DNA of 7,706 nt from Planctomycetaceae bacterium (GTDB taxonomy: Bacteria; Planctomycetota; Planctomycetia; Pirellulales; UBA1268): the NCBI GenBank assembly GCA_018694455.1, contig JABHNP010000031.1, positions 1 through 7,706 of the forward strand. Reading direction: 5' to 3'. Numbering within the stretch: the first letter of the stretch is position 1; each line of letters starts with the position of its first letter. The position numbers and the translations under genes are program-made. The notes beneath the pieces are model-generated. The model saw only the letters and a list, made by a program, of their open reading frames with translations. It made no database searches and was not told the DNA's origin. Shown here in pieces: positions 6,249-7,706 of this stretch.

Positions 6249-7706
6249 TCAAAGATGTTTCAGTGCGGTGAACCAGGAAAGAATGCCATCGATGTCTGAT
6301 GACACTGGCCCAAAATAATAATCCGGCCGGACAATCACAATTGTTCCACTATCAACTGCCAAGGACCGTGCAAACGGTCTCGCTTCTTCAGTAATTTTGC
6401 CCTCTGAATCTACTGCATCAATAGCTATAGCATCTGGTCCAGCTGCACTGATGACACGACCCCACATTGATTCATCTCGTGCGCCACTCCCAAGCCGAAT
6501 AACTGTACAACCAGTCCCTTTAAAAAGATCATAGATTGATACACCGTCATCACCCCAAGGAACATCTGGACACCGACGACCAATCCAACGGTCTCGTTCA
6601 TTTTGAGCAAGTGGCCCTTCGCAATACTCCACATCAACTTCAGAAAGTCGATTGACAGCCTCTTTTCGAATCGGTGCCAAGCCAACGATATATGGCAAAA
6701 TCCTACGCCGAAAAAAGCGAATCAATGGATTCTGATTCATCATGATTCGTAGCATCCTGCCGGAACCTTGTAAGACCGCAGCCCCAACCGGATGTCGCTC
6801 GCTCTGATAGGTCTCAAGAAGAGCCATCGATGCTTGTTCCTTTTCGACCATGGCAAGTTTCCACGAAAGGTTGACTGCGTCCTGAATACTTGTATTCATA
6901 CCCTGCCCGCCTGCAGGACTATGAATATGTGCCGCATCACCTGCAAGAATAACTCGGCCGTGACAATAGCGATCGACCTGTCGCTCATTGATTCGAAATT
7001 CTGAAAGCCAATGTACTTTTGTTAGCTTCCAATCAAGACCTGATCGCGAGCAAAGCATGTGAAACATCTCTTCGCCTGTCGGATCACGCCGTGGTATTTC
7101 AGGATCAATCGGGCCTGCATCGGCAATGACACGCCAGACTCTTTTGCCATACGGGAACAGCCCAAGCAATCCTGCTGGTGCAAGAAACATTCGAATGCGA
7201 TCCTCTGGACCGCTGTCTGCCAACTCAAGATCTGCGAGTAACCATCGCCGATCAATCGCTACCCCCGGGAACGTCACACCAAGACATTTGCGAACCGTCG
7301 AGTGTGCACCATCAACACCAATAAGCCATGAAAATTGTCTCCGCTGGCCATCCGAGAAACACACGTCGACATGTTTTCTAGATACTGAAAAGTCTTTAAC
7401 CGCCATCCCTCGTTCTACCTGCACACCACAATCAAAAAGTGCCTGAGTGAGAACTGCTTCTGTTCTGTTTTGTGGAATCAAGAGACCGTGCGGAAATTTC
7501 CCTCTATTAACACCAAAGTCAATCTCTTGAAGAACACTGCCATCTGCCTCGAATTGAATCCCGTGCACCGGTCTTCCGTGGGCAGTAAATCGTTCAACAG
7601 GAACAGACGGATGGAGGACTTCAAGCGATCGTCTCCAGAGCACTGCTGCTTTGGATAACTGCGAGGGCTCTGGTGCCGCATCAACTATACGAACATCAAT
7701 ACCACG
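6249..7706 (-). CDS. Class A FAD-dependent monooxygenase (PheA/TfdB, aromatic hydroxylase type), N-terminus cut
   Basis: A flavoprotein that uses NAD(P)H and O2 to hydroxylate a substrate, typically a phenolic or polyketide-like ring. The window holds 485 residues; only the start, with the GxGxxG dinucleotide fold, is missing. The reading frame stays open to the window edge, where RGIDVRIVDAAPEPS is strand 2 of the FAD fold ending in the ribose-binding acidic residue (D9 here). GVDGAHSTVR (about 130-139) is the DG motif that touches both FAD and NAD(P)H. GDAAHIHSPAGGQGMN (about 256-271) is the GD motif binding the FAD ribityl chain. The last 95 or so residues (YDLFKGTGCTVIRLG ... GTIVIVRPDYYFGP) form the thioredoxin-like C-terminal domain of this subfamily. 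The substrate cannot be read from the sequence. The gene converges with the porin, 77 bp apart. Confidence 0.95.
   Translation of the reverse strand, partial: RGIDVRIVDAAPEPSQLSKAAVLWRRSLEVLHPSVPVERFTAHGRPVHGIQFEADGSVLQEIDFGVNRGKFPHGLLIPQNRTEAVLTQALFDCGVQVERGMAVKDFSVSRKHVDVCFSDGQRRQFSWLIGVDGAHSTVRKCLGVTFPGVAIDRRWLLADLELADSGPEDRIRMFLAPAGLLGLFPYGKRVWRVIADAGPIDPEIPRRDPTGEEMFHMLCSRSGLDWKLTKVHWLSEFRINERQVDRYCHGRVILAGDAAHIHSPAGGQGMNTSIQDAVNLSWKLAMVEKEQASMALLETYQSERHPVGAAVLQGSGRMLRIMMNQNPLIRFFRRRILPYIVGLAPIRKEAVNRLSEVDVEYCEGPLAQNERDRWIGRRCPDVPWGDDGVSIYDLFKGTGCTVIRLGSGARDESMWGRVISAAGPDAIAIDAVDSEGKITEEARPFARSLAVDSGTIVIVRPDYYFGPVSSDIDGILSWFTALKHL

Noticed and set aside
7641..7643. GTG as the start of a 464-residue monooxygenase
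   Set aside because: The frame stays open upstream to the window edge and encodes strand 2 of the FAD-binding fold (VRIVDA), so the GTG is an internal Val and the gene is cut by the window.
1..7706. CRISPR array, transposon ends, tRNA or other mobile-element marks
   Set aside because: No spaced repeat series, terminal inverted repeats with a transposase, integrase gene or tRNA-like cloverleaf was found on either strand.

Overview
The window looks like a piece of a planctomycete chromosome (phylum Planctomycetota) of moderate G+C. The evidence is the combination of a BBP2-type beta-barrel porin, a secreted DUF3472-type protein with a C-terminal 'WG..DG' beta-sandwich, and a very short zinc-ribbon protein of the CPxCG...CxHCG type. 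Shine-Dalgarno sites are weak or absent at several genes. The assignment rests on protein style, not on a marker gene.

Layout, left to right. (1) 2-358, plus: the C-terminal end of an FMN-dependent alpha-hydroxy-acid (lactate-type) dehydrogenase, cut by the window edge. (2) 448-1038 and 1123-2841, both minus: a phospholipid-scramblase/LURP-one-like protein and, upstream of it, a secreted three-part DUF3472 protein. They are 84 bp apart and may be co-transcribed. (3) 2842-3135: a gene-poor gap with one small hairpin. (4) 3136-3587, minus: two tiny genes joined by an ATGA stop/start overlap. The first has a GTG start behind the best Shine-Dalgarno site in the window; the second is a zinc ribbon. 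(5) 3588-3934: an AT-rich divergent intergenic region. (6) 3935-4450, plus: a stand-alone, degenerate response-regulator receiver domain lacking the phosphorylatable Asp. (7) 4451-4680: a leader region with a stem-loop and a 10-bp inverted repeat. (8) 4681-6171, plus: the outer-membrane porin. (9) 6249-7706, minus: a class A FAD-dependent aromatic-type monooxygenase, convergent with the porin and running off the right edge.

The genes do not form one obvious pathway. The lactate-type dehydrogenase, porin and flavin monooxygenase are all compatible with uptake and oxidation of small organic substrates, but nothing here links them directly. There is no CRISPR array, transposase, tRNA, rRNA or phage gene. 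The most unusual part is 3136-4450: an overlapping pair of tiny genes, one of them a zinc ribbon, divergent from a pseudo-receiver. It could be a small regulatory module, but this is inferred from layout only. No clear new biological system is demonstrated by the sequence alone.
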